Assembly (NCBI RefSeq): GCF_900142925.1 | Contig: NZ_FRCN01000001.1 | Span: 62,001 to 126,000 of the forward strand | DNA from: Chitinophaga sp. CF418 | GTDB taxonomy: Bacteria; Bacteroidota; Bacteroidia; Chitinophagales; Chitinophagaceae | Direction of reading: 5' to 3' | DNA: 64,000 bases | In this document: positions 24,378 through 32,927 of the stretch, in pieces | Layout: each line of letters starts with the position of its first letter | How positions within the stretch are numbered: the first letter of the stretch is position 1 | The notes under the pieces: generated by a model | Seen by the model: only the letters and a program-made list of their open reading frames with translations | Databases searched by the model: none | What the model was told of the DNA's origin: nothing | Program-made: the position numbers and the translations under genes

Positions 24378-26684
24378 ATGCAAACCAACATTCTTGGCTA
24401 TCCGCGTATTGGTAGCAACCGGGAATTGAAGAAGGCAAACGAAGCCTATTGGGCGGGAAAGATCTCGTTAGAAAAGTTACAACTCACCGCCAGGCAACTC
24501 CGTCGCCAGAACTGGGAGACGCTCCACAATGCAGGCATAGACCTGATCCCTTCCAATGATTTCTCTTATTACGACCAGATACTGGATATGTGTATCATGA
24601 CAGGTACTATTCCGGCCCGCTTTAAGGCTTTGATGGAAAGTCTTGTAACACCCAGCAGTCCTGAGTTATATTTTGCTATGGCCCGCGGTTATCAAAAGAA
24701 TGGAATTGATGCTACCGCCATGGAGATGACCAAATGGTTTGATACCAATTATCATTACCTGGTGCCGGAATTCGATAGCTCTCAAAAATACAGACTACTG
24801 TACAACAAATGCCTTGAGGAATTCAGAGAAGCCCTTTCCCTTGGTATACATACCAAACCTGTACTGATAGGACCTGTCAGCTTCCTGCTGTTAGGTAAGA
24901 TCAAGGAAGAAGGACTACAGGAGGCTAAACTGCTGGATCAGTTGTTGCCTGTTTATATAACATTGCTGCAATCACTCCAACAGGCAGGCGCTACCTGGGT
25001 ACAGCTTGATGAACCTACGCTGGTACTCGATCTCACACCAGCACAGCAGGAGCTGTTCCATCATGCGTATACACAGATCCGGGAAGCCGTTCCTGCATTG
25101 AAAATACTCCTGACCACCTACTTTGGCGGACTACAGGACAATGCACCATTAGCAATACAGCTCCCCGTGGATGCTTTACACATAGATCTGGTACGCGCGC
25201 CGGAACAACTGGACGCAATGCTGGCTTCCTTTCCAGAGAACCTGCAACTCTCTGTGGGTGTAGTGAATGGCCGTAACATCTGGAAGAACAATTATGAACA
25301 ATCGCTGCAGCTGATAAATAAAGCCATCGCTGCGCTGGGAGAAGAACGGATATTGTTAGCTACCTCCTGCTCACTGTTGCATACGCCTTATGACCTTGAC
25401 CTGGAAACCGACGAAACGGTACTTACTCCGCAGATCAAGAACTGGATGGCCTTTGCTAAGCAGAAAGTACATGAAGTGATTGCGCTCAGGGACATCATCG
25501 TCGGGGACGAAGCTTTGCTCAAAGCGAACCAGGAGATCATGAAAGAGAAGAGCACCGCTGCCATCATCCATAAACCTGCAGTGAAAGCAAGGCTGGCAGC
25601 ATTAACAGCGGCTGATGCTGAACGTAATAGCGCATTTCCTATCAGGCAGAAGGCACAGGAAGAGATATTAAAACTGCCGTTATTTCCTACTACTACGATA
25701 GGCTCTTTCCCTCAGACAGAAGATATCAGGAAACTGCGTGCCGATTTCAAAAAAGGAGCTATTATCCGGGAAGAATATGAAACCGCTATCCGTACTGCTA
25801 TACAGGATGCTGTACAACTACAGGAGACGCTGCGCATAGATGTATTGGTACACGGAGAATTTGAGCGTAATGACATGGTTGAATATTTCGGGGAACAACT
25901 GGAAGGATTTGTATTTACGAAAAATGGATGGGTGCAGAGCTATGGTTCAAGATGCGTGAAACCTCCTGTGATCTATGGCGATGTGCAACGCAGTGCACCT
26001 ATGACCGTTGAATGGAGCAGCTATGCACAATCATTGACAGAAAAGCCAATGAAAGGTATGCTGACAGGTCCGGTTACCATTCTGCAATGGTCATTCGTAC
26101 GTGATGATCAGCCACGTGCCGACACCACTCTCCAGATAGCGCTGGCCATCCGTGATGAAGTGGTGGATCTTGAAAAAGCAGGCATCCGGGTAATACAAGT
26201 CGATGAACCAGCTATCAGGGAAGGTTTGCCACTACGTGAGGCTGACTGGCCGTCTTACCTGGACTGGTCGGTAAAAGCATTCCGTGTATCAGTATCCGGC
26301 GTGGAAGATGCTACACAGATCCACACGCATATGTGTTATTCAGAGTTCAACGATATTATCAGCAATATTGCCGCCATGGACGCAGATGTGATCACCATAG
26401 AGACCTCCCGCTCACAGATGGAATTACTGGAAGTGTTCTCCACCTTCCGATATCCGTATGAGATCGGCCCTGGCGTGTATGATATACATTCGCCACGGGT
26501 GCCTACGGTAGCTGAAATGACATCACTGCTGGAAAAAGCAATACAGCTGCTGCCAGCGCGTAGTATCTGGGTAAATCCTGACTGCGGACTGAAAACGCGC
26601 AAATGGCCTGAAACAGAACAGGCATTGCGAAACATGGTGGCCGCTGCCCACAACATGCGCATGGCCGTTACAGCAACAGTATAA
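24378..26684 (+). CDS. metE: Cobalamin-independent methionine synthase
   Basis: A 768-residue enzyme that moves a methyl group from methyltetrahydrofolate triglutamate to homocysteine. I start it at 24378 (MQTNILGYPRIGSNRELKKA), the standard MetE beginning. The longer frame from 24189 is leader. The N-terminal barrel covers residues about 1-370 and the catalytic C-terminal barrel about 420-768. Zinc ligands are visible in IHTHMCYSEFND (His, Cys), a downstream Glu, and NPDCGLKTRKW (Cys). TTTIGSFPQTEDIRK opens the catalytic domain. It is a single-gene unit with a -7 box at 24328. Confidence 0.95.
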   Translation: MQTNILGYPRIGSNRELKKANEAYWAGKISLEKLQLTARQLRRQNWETLHNAGIDLIPSNDFSYYDQILDMCIMTGTIPARFKALMESLVTPSSPELYFAMARGYQKNGIDATAMEMTKWFDTNYHYLVPEFDSSQKYRLLYNKCLEEFREALSLGIHTKPVLIGPVSFLLLGKIKEEGLQEAKLLDQLLPVYITLLQSLQQAGATWVQLDEPTLVLDLTPAQQELFHHAYTQIREAVPALKILLTTYFGGLQDNAPLAIQLPVDALHIDLVRAPEQLDAMLASFPENLQLSVGVVNGRNIWKNNYEQSLQLINKAIAALGEERILLATSCSLLHTPYDLDLETDETVLTPQIKNWMAFAKQKVHEVIALRDIIVGDEALLKANQEIMKEKSTAAIIHKPAVKARLAALTAADAERNSAFPIRQKAQEEILKLPLFPTTTIGSFPQTEDIRKLRADFKKGAIIREEYETAIRTAIQDAVQLQETLRIDVLVHGEFERNDMVEYFGEQLEGFVFTKNGWVQSYGSRCVKPPVIYGDVQRSAPMTVEWSSYAQSLTEKPMKGMLTGPVTILQWSFVRDDQPRADTTLQIALAIRDEVVDLEKAGIRVIQVDEPAIREGLPLREADWPSYLDWSVKAFRVSVSGVEDATQIHTHMCYSEFNDIISNIAAMDADVITIETSRSQMELLEVFSTFRYPYEIGPGVYDIHSPRVPTVAEMTSLLEKAIQLLPARSIWVNPDCGLKTRKWPETEQALRNMVAAAHNMRMAVTATV

Positions 26685-26827
26685 CCATACCCTCAATATA
26701 CATTTATCCGCCATTCAAAAACCAGGAAGTGTGGCAGAAGCATTTGCTTTTGCTGCACTTTCCGTATTACAACCAGCACACGTCCAGTTGTTTAGGAAAC
26801 AAATCCTGTTTCGTGCTATCTGATTCG

Positions 26828-26835
26828 TAACTTTA
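26828..26835 (+). promoter_or_regulatory. -7-like box, CWC gene
   Basis: TAACTTTA differs from TAnnTTTG only in the last base and ends 4 nt before the ATG at 26840, the same geometry as at pepT and oxyR. Confidence 0.3.
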
Positions 26836-26839
26836 CTTT

Positions 26840-27121
26840 ATGGCTTGTCATGAAACCATCAACTGTCCCCGCTGTAATACAGCTTTTGAGTGCCGTGTTG
26901 GTTCTATCCTCCGCTGCCAGTGCCAGCAGGTAAAGCTGACAGAAGAAGAGCGTACATTCATAGCCGGCACTTATACCGGATGCCTTTGCGCTGAATGCCT
27001 GAACGACATGAAAATTTCCTACCGACAGACACAATTTAAACAACGCCTGCTGCAACTGCATATCCTGCGCTTAAAAGATAAAAACAGTAAATCAACAATA
27101 TGGCATACGAAAAACAGATAG
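26840..27121 (+). CDS. Cysteine-rich CWC family protein
   Basis: A 93-residue protein with cysteines at 3, 9, 12, 18, 26, 28, 48, 50 and 53. The CPRC pair, the CRVGSILRCQC stretch and the GCLCAEC stretch follow the cysteine-rich CWC pattern and probably bind zinc. Residues 54-93 are a basic tail with no cysteines. Function unknown. Its end overlaps the start of the thioesterase gene by 22 bp, so the two are translated from one mRNA. It is small but real, given the conserved cysteine spacing. Confidence 0.8.
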   Translation: MACHETINCPRCNTAFECRVGSILRCQCQQVKLTEEERTFIAGTYTGCLCAECLNDMKISYRQTQFKQRLLQLHILRLKDKNSKSTIWHTKNR

Positions 27122-27495
27122 CCGATTCCGTTACACGGATCTTCAAAGCGGTATTTCCTAACACAGTGAACCATTATGACACCCTTTTTGGTGGTACAGC
27201 TATGCAACTCATGGACGAAGCAGCTTTTATCACTGCCACCCGTTTCAGCCGTATGCGTATGGTGACAGTATCAAGCGACAAAATAGATTTCAAGATGGCC
27301 ATCCCGCATGGCACTATTATAGAACTGGTAGGAAAGGTAGTACATGTAGGTACTACGAGCTTAAAGGTGGAGGTAGATATTTATGTGGAGCAGATGTATA
27401 ATACACACCGGGAAAAAGCGATCTCGGGCTCATTTACCTTTGTGGCTATCGATGAACAGAAAAAACCAACCAGGATTGTATTAGCAGAGGAATAG
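27100..27495 (+). CDS. Acyl-CoA thioesterase, YciA-like hotdog fold
   Basis: A 131-residue single hotdog domain. The active-site helix region is HYDTLFGGTAMQLMDEAAFI, with the conserved Gly-Gly and Asp/Glu. MRMVTVSSDKIDFKMAIPHG and VGTTSLKVEVDIYVEQMY form the sheet. Proteins of this type hydrolyse acyl-CoAs as hexamers. It overlaps the CWC gene by 22 bp. No downstream plus-strand partner exists, and a strong terminator follows. Confidence 0.88.
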   Translation: MAYEKQIADSVTRIFKAVFPNTVNHYDTLFGGTAMQLMDEAAFITATRFSRMRMVTVSSDKIDFKMAIPHGTIIELVGKVVHVGTTSLKVEVDIYVEQMYNTHREKAISGSFTFVAIDEQKKPTRIVLAEE

Positions 27496-27523
27496 TGCAA
27501 TATTATGACATGGTTTTAAATGC

Positions 27524-27558
27524 AAAACGCTGATTGCCCTTTAGGTAATCAGCGTTTT
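27524..27558. terminator. Bidirectional terminator between the thioesterase and SlyD-like genes
   Basis: AAAACGCTGATT (27524-27535) and AATCAGCGTTTT (27547-27558) pair perfectly over 12 bp, and GCC/GGT adds three more with a CTTTA loop. It lies between convergent genes with A and T runs on both sides. Confidence 0.88.
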
Positions 27559-27581
27559 ACTTTAAGAATTTCGGTTTCTGT

Positions 27582-28010
27582 TTATTTGATCTCTACCAGT
27601 TCGATGTCAAATATCAAAGCTTCACCGGCCAGTGGATGGTTAGCATCCAAAGTGATGAATTCGCTGCTTATAGCCGCTACTTTTACAGGGAATACCTGTC
27701 CCTGCGGATTGCTCATCTGCAGATCCATCCCTACCTGAGGGTTCAGATCAGCCGGAATATTTTCTTTTGGAAATTCCATGATCAGCTCATCATTTTTCGG
27801 ACCGTATGCTTCTTCTACAGGAATATTCAGTGTTCTTTTCTCACCTACTTTCATGTCCACCACACCATTGTCAAAGCCTTTAATAACCATACCGGCGCCA
27901 ACCTTGAACTCCAGTGGATCCCTGCCCTCGGAAGAATCAAATGTTGTTCCGTTGGTCAGGCGGCCATGATAATGCACACGCACCGTATCTCCGTTTTTAA
28001 CTGCTTGCAT
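27582..28010 (-). CDS. FKBP-type peptidyl-prolyl isomerase, SlyD-like
   Basis: A 142-residue protein with the FKBP core (VRVHYHGRLTNGTTFDSSEG, GMVIKGFDNGVVDMKVGEKR) and an inserted IF domain at residues about 70-115 (VPVEEAYGPKNDELIMEFPK). It ends HPLAGEALIFDIELVEIK, as SlyD proteins do. The histidine-rich metal-binding tail of E. coli SlyD is absent. It is expected to isomerise prolyl bonds and act as a chaperone in the cytoplasm. A near-consensus -7 sequence lies about 45 nt upstream. Confidence 0.9.
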   Translation of the reverse strand: MQAVKNGDTVRVHYHGRLTNGTTFDSSEGRDPLEFKVGAGMVIKGFDNGVVDMKVGEKRTLNIPVEEAYGPKNDELIMEFPKENIPADLNPQVGMDLQMSNPQGQVFPVKVAAISSEFITLDANHPLAGEALIFDIELVEIK

Positions 28011-28128
28011 AAGAATTTAATTATAAGTGTTACAGGATTTAATTGTTGCAAGGTAAGAAAATAGTAAATAGGTATTCAATTTAGCATAATTCCTGAAAAC
28101 TACCAATCCTGATCTATCTTATTTAAAC

Positions 28129-28136
28129 TATTTTTA
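28129..28136 (+). promoter_or_regulatory. -7-like box, namZ
   Basis: TATTTTTA differs from TAnnTTTG only in the last base and ends 4 nt before the ATG at 28141. Confidence 0.3.
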
Positions 28137-28140
28137 CGTT

Positions 28141-29307
28141 ATGTATAAGATCATAATTCCTCTCTTATTATGGCTGGCAGTCACTACTGCTGCATGTGCC
28201 CAGGTAATGACAGGAGCTGAAAGGACCAGCGAATACCTGCCACTGCTAAAAGACAAAAGAGTAGCATTGCTTGTTAATCAGACGGCTATACTAGGCGATA
28301 CACACCTGGTGGATTCACTGCTGAAACGGCACGTGCGTATTCAGAAAATATTCAGCCCTGAACATGGTTTCAGGGGCAATGCTGATGCAGGCGAGAAAAT
28401 CGGCAACACCAAAGACGAGCGTACAGGACTACCCATCGTTTCTCTCTACGGCAAGCACCGCAAGGCAGATGCAAATGACCTGAAGGATGTGGACATTCTC
28501 ATCTTTGATATACAGGATGTAGGCGCCCGCTTTTACACCTATATTTCCTCTCTGCAGGAGATCATGGAATCTGCTGCAGAAAACCATAAGCCGCTTATCG
28601 TGCTGGACCGTCCCAATCCCAACGGACACTATGTTGACGGTCCGGTATTACTGGATACAACGTTGCGCTCCTTTATCGGTATGCAGGCTATTCCCATTGT
28701 GCATGGCATGACCGTTGGGGAATATGCTAAAATGCTGAATGGAGAAAAATGGCTGAAAAATGGCGTCCAGTGCGAGCTGACAGTGATCACCTGCCAGCAT
28801 TATGATCATCATACTTACTATCAGCTACCGGTGAAACCTTCACCTAACCTGCCTAATATGGCAGCTATCTATCTGTATCCTGCTACCTGTTTATTTGAAG
28901 GAACAGCATTGAGCCTGGGACGTGGCACAGATCTCCCTTTCCAGGTATTCGGACACCCCTCCTACCCGAAAAATCTGTATTCCTTCACGCCACACAGCAC
29001 TCCAGGAGCAAAGGAACCGCCATTGAAAGATGTGACTTGCTATGGCTATAATCTCACAGGCACACCCGCTGCAGTAAGGAAGGAAATGAATGACAGGATA
29101 CAGCTGAAATGGCTGATACAGGCATATCAGCTATTCCCTGAAAAGGATAAATTCTTTATTCCTTTTTTCAATAAACTGGCTGGCAATACTATTTTACAGC
29201 AACAAATAAAAAAAGGCCTCAGCGAGGCAGAAATACGCAAAAGCTGGGAACCTGCTTTGACTCAATTCAAAACTATCAGGAAGAAATATTTATTATATGC
29301 AGAGTGA
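28141..29307 (+). CDS. namZ: Exo-beta-N-acetylmuramidase NamZ (DUF1343)
   Basis: A 388-residue exported protein (signal peptide cleaved near ACAQ, residue 21) of the DUF1343 family, shown in other bacteria to remove terminal MurNAc from cell-wall fragments. Conserved blocks are VALLVNQTAILGDTHLVDSL, FSPEHGFRGNADAGE, SLYGKHRKA, DIQDVGARFYTYISSLQEIM, LDRPNPNGHYVDGPVL and GMTVGEYAKMLNGE. The Glu in SPEHG is a candidate catalytic residue. It overlaps fmt by 11 bp, so peptidoglycan salvage and translation initiation genes share an mRNA here. Confidence 0.9.
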   Translation: MYKIIIPLLLWLAVTTAACAQVMTGAERTSEYLPLLKDKRVALLVNQTAILGDTHLVDSLLKRHVRIQKIFSPEHGFRGNADAGEKIGNTKDERTGLPIVSLYGKHRKADANDLKDVDILIFDIQDVGARFYTYISSLQEIMESAAENHKPLIVLDRPNPNGHYVDGPVLLDTTLRSFIGMQAIPIVHGMTVGEYAKMLNGEKWLKNGVQCELTVITCQHYDHHTYYQLPVKPSPNLPNMAAIYLYPATCLFEGTALSLGRGTDLPFQVFGHPSYPKNLYSFTPHSTPGAKEPPLKDVTCYGYNLTGTPAAVRKEMNDRIQLKWLIQAYQLFPEKDKFFIPFFNKLAGNTILQQQIKKGLSEAEIRKSWEPALTQFKTIRKKYLLYAE

Positions 29308-30244
29308 GTTAACGGATCAAAAGAATATCAGAATTGTTTTCATGGGAACACCGGATTTTGCAGTGGCATCACTGGATATCCTGGTGCAGAATGGATACAA
29401 TGTAGTAGGCGTGATCACCGCACCTGACAAGCCTGCCGGAAGGGGATTACAGTTGCAACAAAGCGCTGTTAAGCAATACGCCGTATCAAAAGGCTTGCGG
29501 GTGCTGCAGCCTGAAAAGCTGAAGAACCCGGAGTTTCTGGAAGAACTGCGTACACTGAAAGCAGACCTACAGGTGGTGGTAGCCTTCCGTATGCTGCCGG
29601 AACTTGTATGGGATATGCCACCATTAGGCACTATCAACGTCCATGCCTCCTTGCTGCCCAATTACAGAGGAGCCGCTCCTATCAACTGGGCGATCATCAA
29701 CGGAGAAAAGCAGTCGGGTGTAACCACTTTCAAGCTACAGCATGAAATCGATACCGGCGACATTCTTTTCAGTCAGTCAGTAGACATCCGCGATGATGAA
29801 ACTGCCGGAGAACTGCACGACGACCTGATGGCCACCGGCGCCGGCTTGTTATTAAAGACAGTACAGGCACTGGCTTCCAACAATGCCAAGGGAACGCCAC
29901 AGGCGCATATCAAGGCGGAAGATATCAAACATGCTCCCAAGATCTTTAAAGATGATTGCCAGATTAAATGGGAACAGCCTGTAGAACAGATCTACAACCT
30001 GGTACGCGGCCTCAGTCCCTATCCTACTGCCTGGACAACATTCAATGGCAAAGGACTGAAAATTTTCAGGGCAGGCAGAGAACATACCGCACCCAGTGTA
30101 GCACCCGGACAAGTGATCAGTGACAATAAAACTTACCTGAAAATTGCAGCAGCAGACGGCTATCTTTCTTTACTGGAGATCCAATTGGAAGGGAAGAAAC
30201 GAATGGATATCGAGGCTTTCTTAAGAGGTAACAAGATCAATTAA
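29297..30244 (+). CDS. fmt: Methionyl-tRNA formyltransferase
   Basis: A 315-residue enzyme that formylates initiator Met-tRNA with 10-formyltetrahydrofolate. The N-terminal formyltransferase domain carries VFMGTPDFAVASLD, ITAPDKPAGRGLQLQQSAVK and the active-site block INVHASLLPNYRGAAPINWA. The Asp is in EIDTGDILF. The C-terminal tRNA-binding domain begins near residue 205 (LVRGLSPYPTAWTTF). It starts inside the end of namZ (11-bp overlap) and is followed by a very long terminator hairpin. Confidence 0.95.
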   Translation: MQSELTDQKNIRIVFMGTPDFAVASLDILVQNGYNVVGVITAPDKPAGRGLQLQQSAVKQYAVSKGLRVLQPEKLKNPEFLEELRTLKADLQVVVAFRMLPELVWDMPPLGTINVHASLLPNYRGAAPINWAIINGEKQSGVTTFKLQHEIDTGDILFSQSVDIRDDETAGELHDDLMATGAGLLLKTVQALASNNAKGTPQAHIKAEDIKHAPKIFKDDCQIKWEQPVEQIYNLVRGLSPYPTAWTTFNGKGLKIFRAGREHTAPSVAPGQVISDNKTYLKIAAADGYLSLLEIQLEGKKRMDIEAFLRGNKIN

Positions 30245-30263
30245 CGGAAACCGGATAATATTT

Positions 30264-30327
30264 AATCAGGAATTAAGCATCAGGAGAAATTATTCATTAA
30301 CCTGATACTTAATTCCTGATTTTTTTA
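30264..30327 (+). terminator. Long hairpin terminator after fmt, possible repeat family member
   Basis: 21-nt arms at 30264-30284 and 30301-30321 pair at 20 of 21 positions (one C-A mismatch) around a 16-nt loop. Seven T residues run from 30321 to 30327. The arm contains TTAAGCATCAGG, also seen next to the inverted repeat at 17305. It is unusually long and A+T rich for a terminator. Confidence 0.85.
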
Positions 30328-30328
30328 T

Positions 30329-31375
30329 TTAGTCTTCATAACTCAGCTGGCAATAGAACTTCGCTTCATTAGTTCCTAATGCCTCCAATGCTGAATCACT
30401 CAGTTTAATGATCAGCCCTTCATTTTGCTTAATCTGTGGAATGGCTTCCAACACTTTTGCATAGATAAACTTACCATTCAGCGGATTGGTCACCTTGATA
30501 ATGGTACCTCTCGGTGCGGTATTGTGCAGCGCATAATACTTGCCGGGGCTCGCATTGCTCTTGAACCAGCCTCCCGGGCCCTTTTCAGAACTTACGTTCT
30601 TACCGTTGCCTGTCTGCTGGTTGTATAACTGCTCAAAGGAGGATCCTGCCGGTGCTGAAGTAACCGGTGGTTTACTGCCAGTATTATTGCTATCGGGAGT
30701 CTTTGCTGGTTCTGCAGGCGTTGCCGGCTGATCCGGTTTTGTAACCGGAGGCGGTGGCGTTGTGCTTGCCGGAGGCGTTGCAACAGGAGTTGAAGGTGCC
30801 GGGTTTGACGGCGCCGGATTAGACGGTGCAGGTGTTGAAGCAGGTGGTGTAGCTGCCGGATGATTTGCCGGAGGCGTAGCTGCCGGTACACTCGCTACTG
30901 GTGTTGAGGGAGCAGTGATACCACCACCACTCTTCAGCCATCCAACTATCACATAACTATCTTTTTGTAAACCATCACCGGTCATATTGTTCCAATGGCG
31001 GATATTGTCCAGGGGCACCTTGTTATGATTAACACTCAGACGGTAAAGGGTTTCTTTTTCCTCTACCTTATGAAATACAGGCGTACCATGAGGATCTGGT
31101 TCTGATTTCTGTGAAAAATTGGTGTTGTTCAGCGGGATCTTTACCTGTTGCCCTAATTGCAAACCTTGTTCAAACGAAATATTATTCTCACTTGCTATTT
31201 GTTTTGGAGGCAAACTGTAGGACCTGCCCAGACTGTAAAAGGTTTCCCCTTTCTTTACAGTGTGCAATACATACAGATCAGGAGAGGTACCTTGTACCTG
31301 CAACCTGTCCTGTGCCTGTATTCCACCGGCTACACATAATACAAGTCCTGCAATTGTCATGAACGTTTTTACCAT
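30329..31375 (-). CDS. Exported LysM protein with C-terminal RlpA-like double-psi barrel
   Basis: A 348-residue protein. Residues 1-21 are a signal peptide. LysM repeats lie at about 35-83 (TVKKGETFYSLGRSYSLPPK) and about 97-146 (KVEEKETLYRLSVNHNKVPL). Residues about 150-240 are a Pro/Ala/Thr/Ser-rich linker of short repeats, likely extended. The C-terminus (about 265-345) resembles the RlpA double-psi barrel: YYALHNTAPRGTIIKVTNPL, FIYAKVLEAIPQIKQNEGLI and KLSDSALEALG. It probably binds peptidoglycan. Lytic activity is uncertain because the RlpA catalytic residues cannot be confirmed by eye. Confidence 0.8.
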   Translation of the reverse strand: MVKTFMTIAGLVLCVAGGIQAQDRLQVQGTSPDLYVLHTVKKGETFYSLGRSYSLPPKQIASENNISFEQGLQLGQQVKIPLNNTNFSQKSEPDPHGTPVFHKVEEKETLYRLSVNHNKVPLDNIRHWNNMTGDGLQKDSYVIVGWLKSGGGITAPSTPVASVPAATPPANHPAATPPASTPAPSNPAPSNPAPSTPVATPPASTTPPPPVTKPDQPATPAEPAKTPDSNNTGSKPPVTSAPAGSSFEQLYNQQTGNGKNVSSEKGPGGWFKSNASPGKYYALHNTAPRGTIIKVTNPLNGKFIYAKVLEAIPQIKQNEGLIIKLSDSALEALGTNEAKFYCQLSYED

Positions 31376-31423
31376 TACTACGCTGTTTATACCTTTCGGG
31401 TAACTAAATTAAAAATTATTTGC

Positions 31424-32818
31424 CTACACTTCTTTTAGAATACGGAGTTCTTTAGGATAGTAATTGTTGATACGGTTCGGTAATATTTTTGCCCATCCGA
31501 GCGCCATCCCTTCATACATCATCAGTGCCCAGCCCTTCACATTTGTTGATATCTCCGGATCTTCTTTTCTCAGATAACGCAAGGCCTGTTCTCGGGTCAA
31601 CCCTATCTGCGGGATCGTTTCACTCGTCATAGTACTCATCGCCAGCTGGTGATCAGGTATCAATTCCTTTGCTGCCAGCTGACCGGCCTTTATGCCAGCT
31701 TTCCGCAAATATAAGTGCTGTTGTAATAAAGAAACAACAGGCGCCATATTTTCCGGAAATATTAATACCTCTCCCTGATGGTCCATCAGGAAAAGGTTGT
31801 CCATGTTTCTCACCCATTGTGCTACCTTTCCTTCGTCTTTTTTAGCGACCGCCGGAAGCGTATCACGTTGCCTTCTAGCAGTGTATACATCACCTGCTGT
31901 CTTACGGAAACAGGTAATAAAAAAGCCCTCCCCTTTTACTTTATCAGGGTAAAAACGATACCCTTCTGCTGCCTGGGGCCCTGCTTTAGTTTGTACGATA
32001 TGCCAGCGATCATCAACCGGTATTGCAATATTCTCTACTGCAAAGTTTTCCTGTATCCATTCCATGATCGCTTCATCTTCCTCCCTTGAATAGGAACAGG
32101 TGGCGTAGATCATGATACCGTCCTCTTTTAACGCATTCCATACATCCGCCAGTATACGTTGCTGCCGCTGGCTGCACAGGATCACATTTTCAGGCGACCA
32201 CTCTTCCACAGCTTCCGGTTCACGACGGAAAAGACCGGACCCGGAACAGGGCGCATCCACTACCATCACATCAAAATATCCCGGCAGTTTCGCGAAGTCC
32301 CTGGGATCATTGTTCGTAACAACAACATTGGCAGCTCCCCATTTGGTGATATTATCCGCCAGCAATGCAGCTCTGCTCTTGATCACCTCATTGGAAACCA
32401 GCACACTGTCAGGGCTAAGCAGGGATTGCAGCAGGGTCGATTTACCTCCCGGTGCGGCACACAGGTCCAGCACTTTCAATGGTGCACTCAGGTCACAGAC
32501 ATAGCGCATCACATGTTCCAGGAACATAGAAGAGGCTTCCTGTACATAGTAAGCACCCCCATGAAAAAAAGGACTGAAGGTAAACGAAGGCCTTGAAGGC
32601 AGGTAATATCCATATTGCGACCATGGCACCCGGCTTACGGATTCTTCTGTCAGCGAGGCAAGTACCTTTTGTACTGTGCCTTCATCCTGTATTTTGTTTG
32701 GATTGATCCTGAGAGAAGTAACCTTTTCGCCTGCCTCATGTATACGCAAAAAGGCTGCCAAATCCATGCCTGGCAGTCCTGTGAGTGTATCTGTAAATTT
32801 TTTTGGTAAGAAATCCAC
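31424..32818 (-). CDS. RsmF/NOL1-NOP2-Sun family rRNA cytosine-5 methyltransferase
   Basis: A 464-residue enzyme from a GTG at 32818, preceded by AAGGGG. An ATG at 32767 is the alternative start. The N-terminal RsmF-like region (TSLRINPNK, YVQEASSMF) is followed by the SAM loop VLDLCAAPGGKSTLLQSLL. The two catalytic cysteines sit in VVDAPCSGSGLFRREPEA and IYATCSYSREEDEAI. The C-terminal part (ALRYLRKEDP, GWALMMYEGMALGWAKIL) is the PUA-like RNA-binding domain of RsmF/YebU proteins. It likely methylates one cytosine in 16S rRNA. It follows pntB by about 110 bp. Confidence 0.9.
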   Translation of the reverse strand: MDFLPKKFTDTLTGLPGMDLAAFLRIHEAGEKVTSLRINPNKIQDEGTVQKVLASLTEESVSRVPWSQYGYYLPSRPSFTFSPFFHGGAYYVQEASSMFLEHVMRYVCDLSAPLKVLDLCAAPGGKSTLLQSLLSPDSVLVSNEVIKSRAALLADNITKWGAANVVVTNNDPRDFAKLPGYFDVMVVDAPCSGSGLFRREPEAVEEWSPENVILCSQRQQRILADVWNALKEDGIMIYATCSYSREEDEAIMEWIQENFAVENIAIPVDDRWHIVQTKAGPQAAEGYRFYPDKVKGEGFFITCFRKTAGDVYTARRQRDTLPAVAKKDEGKVAQWVRNMDNLFLMDHQGEVLIFPENMAPVVSLLQQHLYLRKAGIKAGQLAAKELIPDHQLAMSTMTSETIPQIGLTREQALRYLRKEDPEISTNVKGWALMMYEGMALGWAKILPNRINNYYPKELRILKEV

Positions 32819-32927
32819 CCCCTTATTTTTGCGGCAAAATACTGAAAAAAAGGGGGATGACCGATAATGTGGCACCGCGGCTATCGATTCAATAAGAGCG
32901 GCAGAACCTTGCCGGAAGGCTGCGTTG

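Noticed and set aside
32881-32900. Small hairpin CGGCA/TGCCG between pntB and the rRNA methyltransferase gene
   Set aside because: Only five base pairs and a weak T-run; too little to call a terminator.
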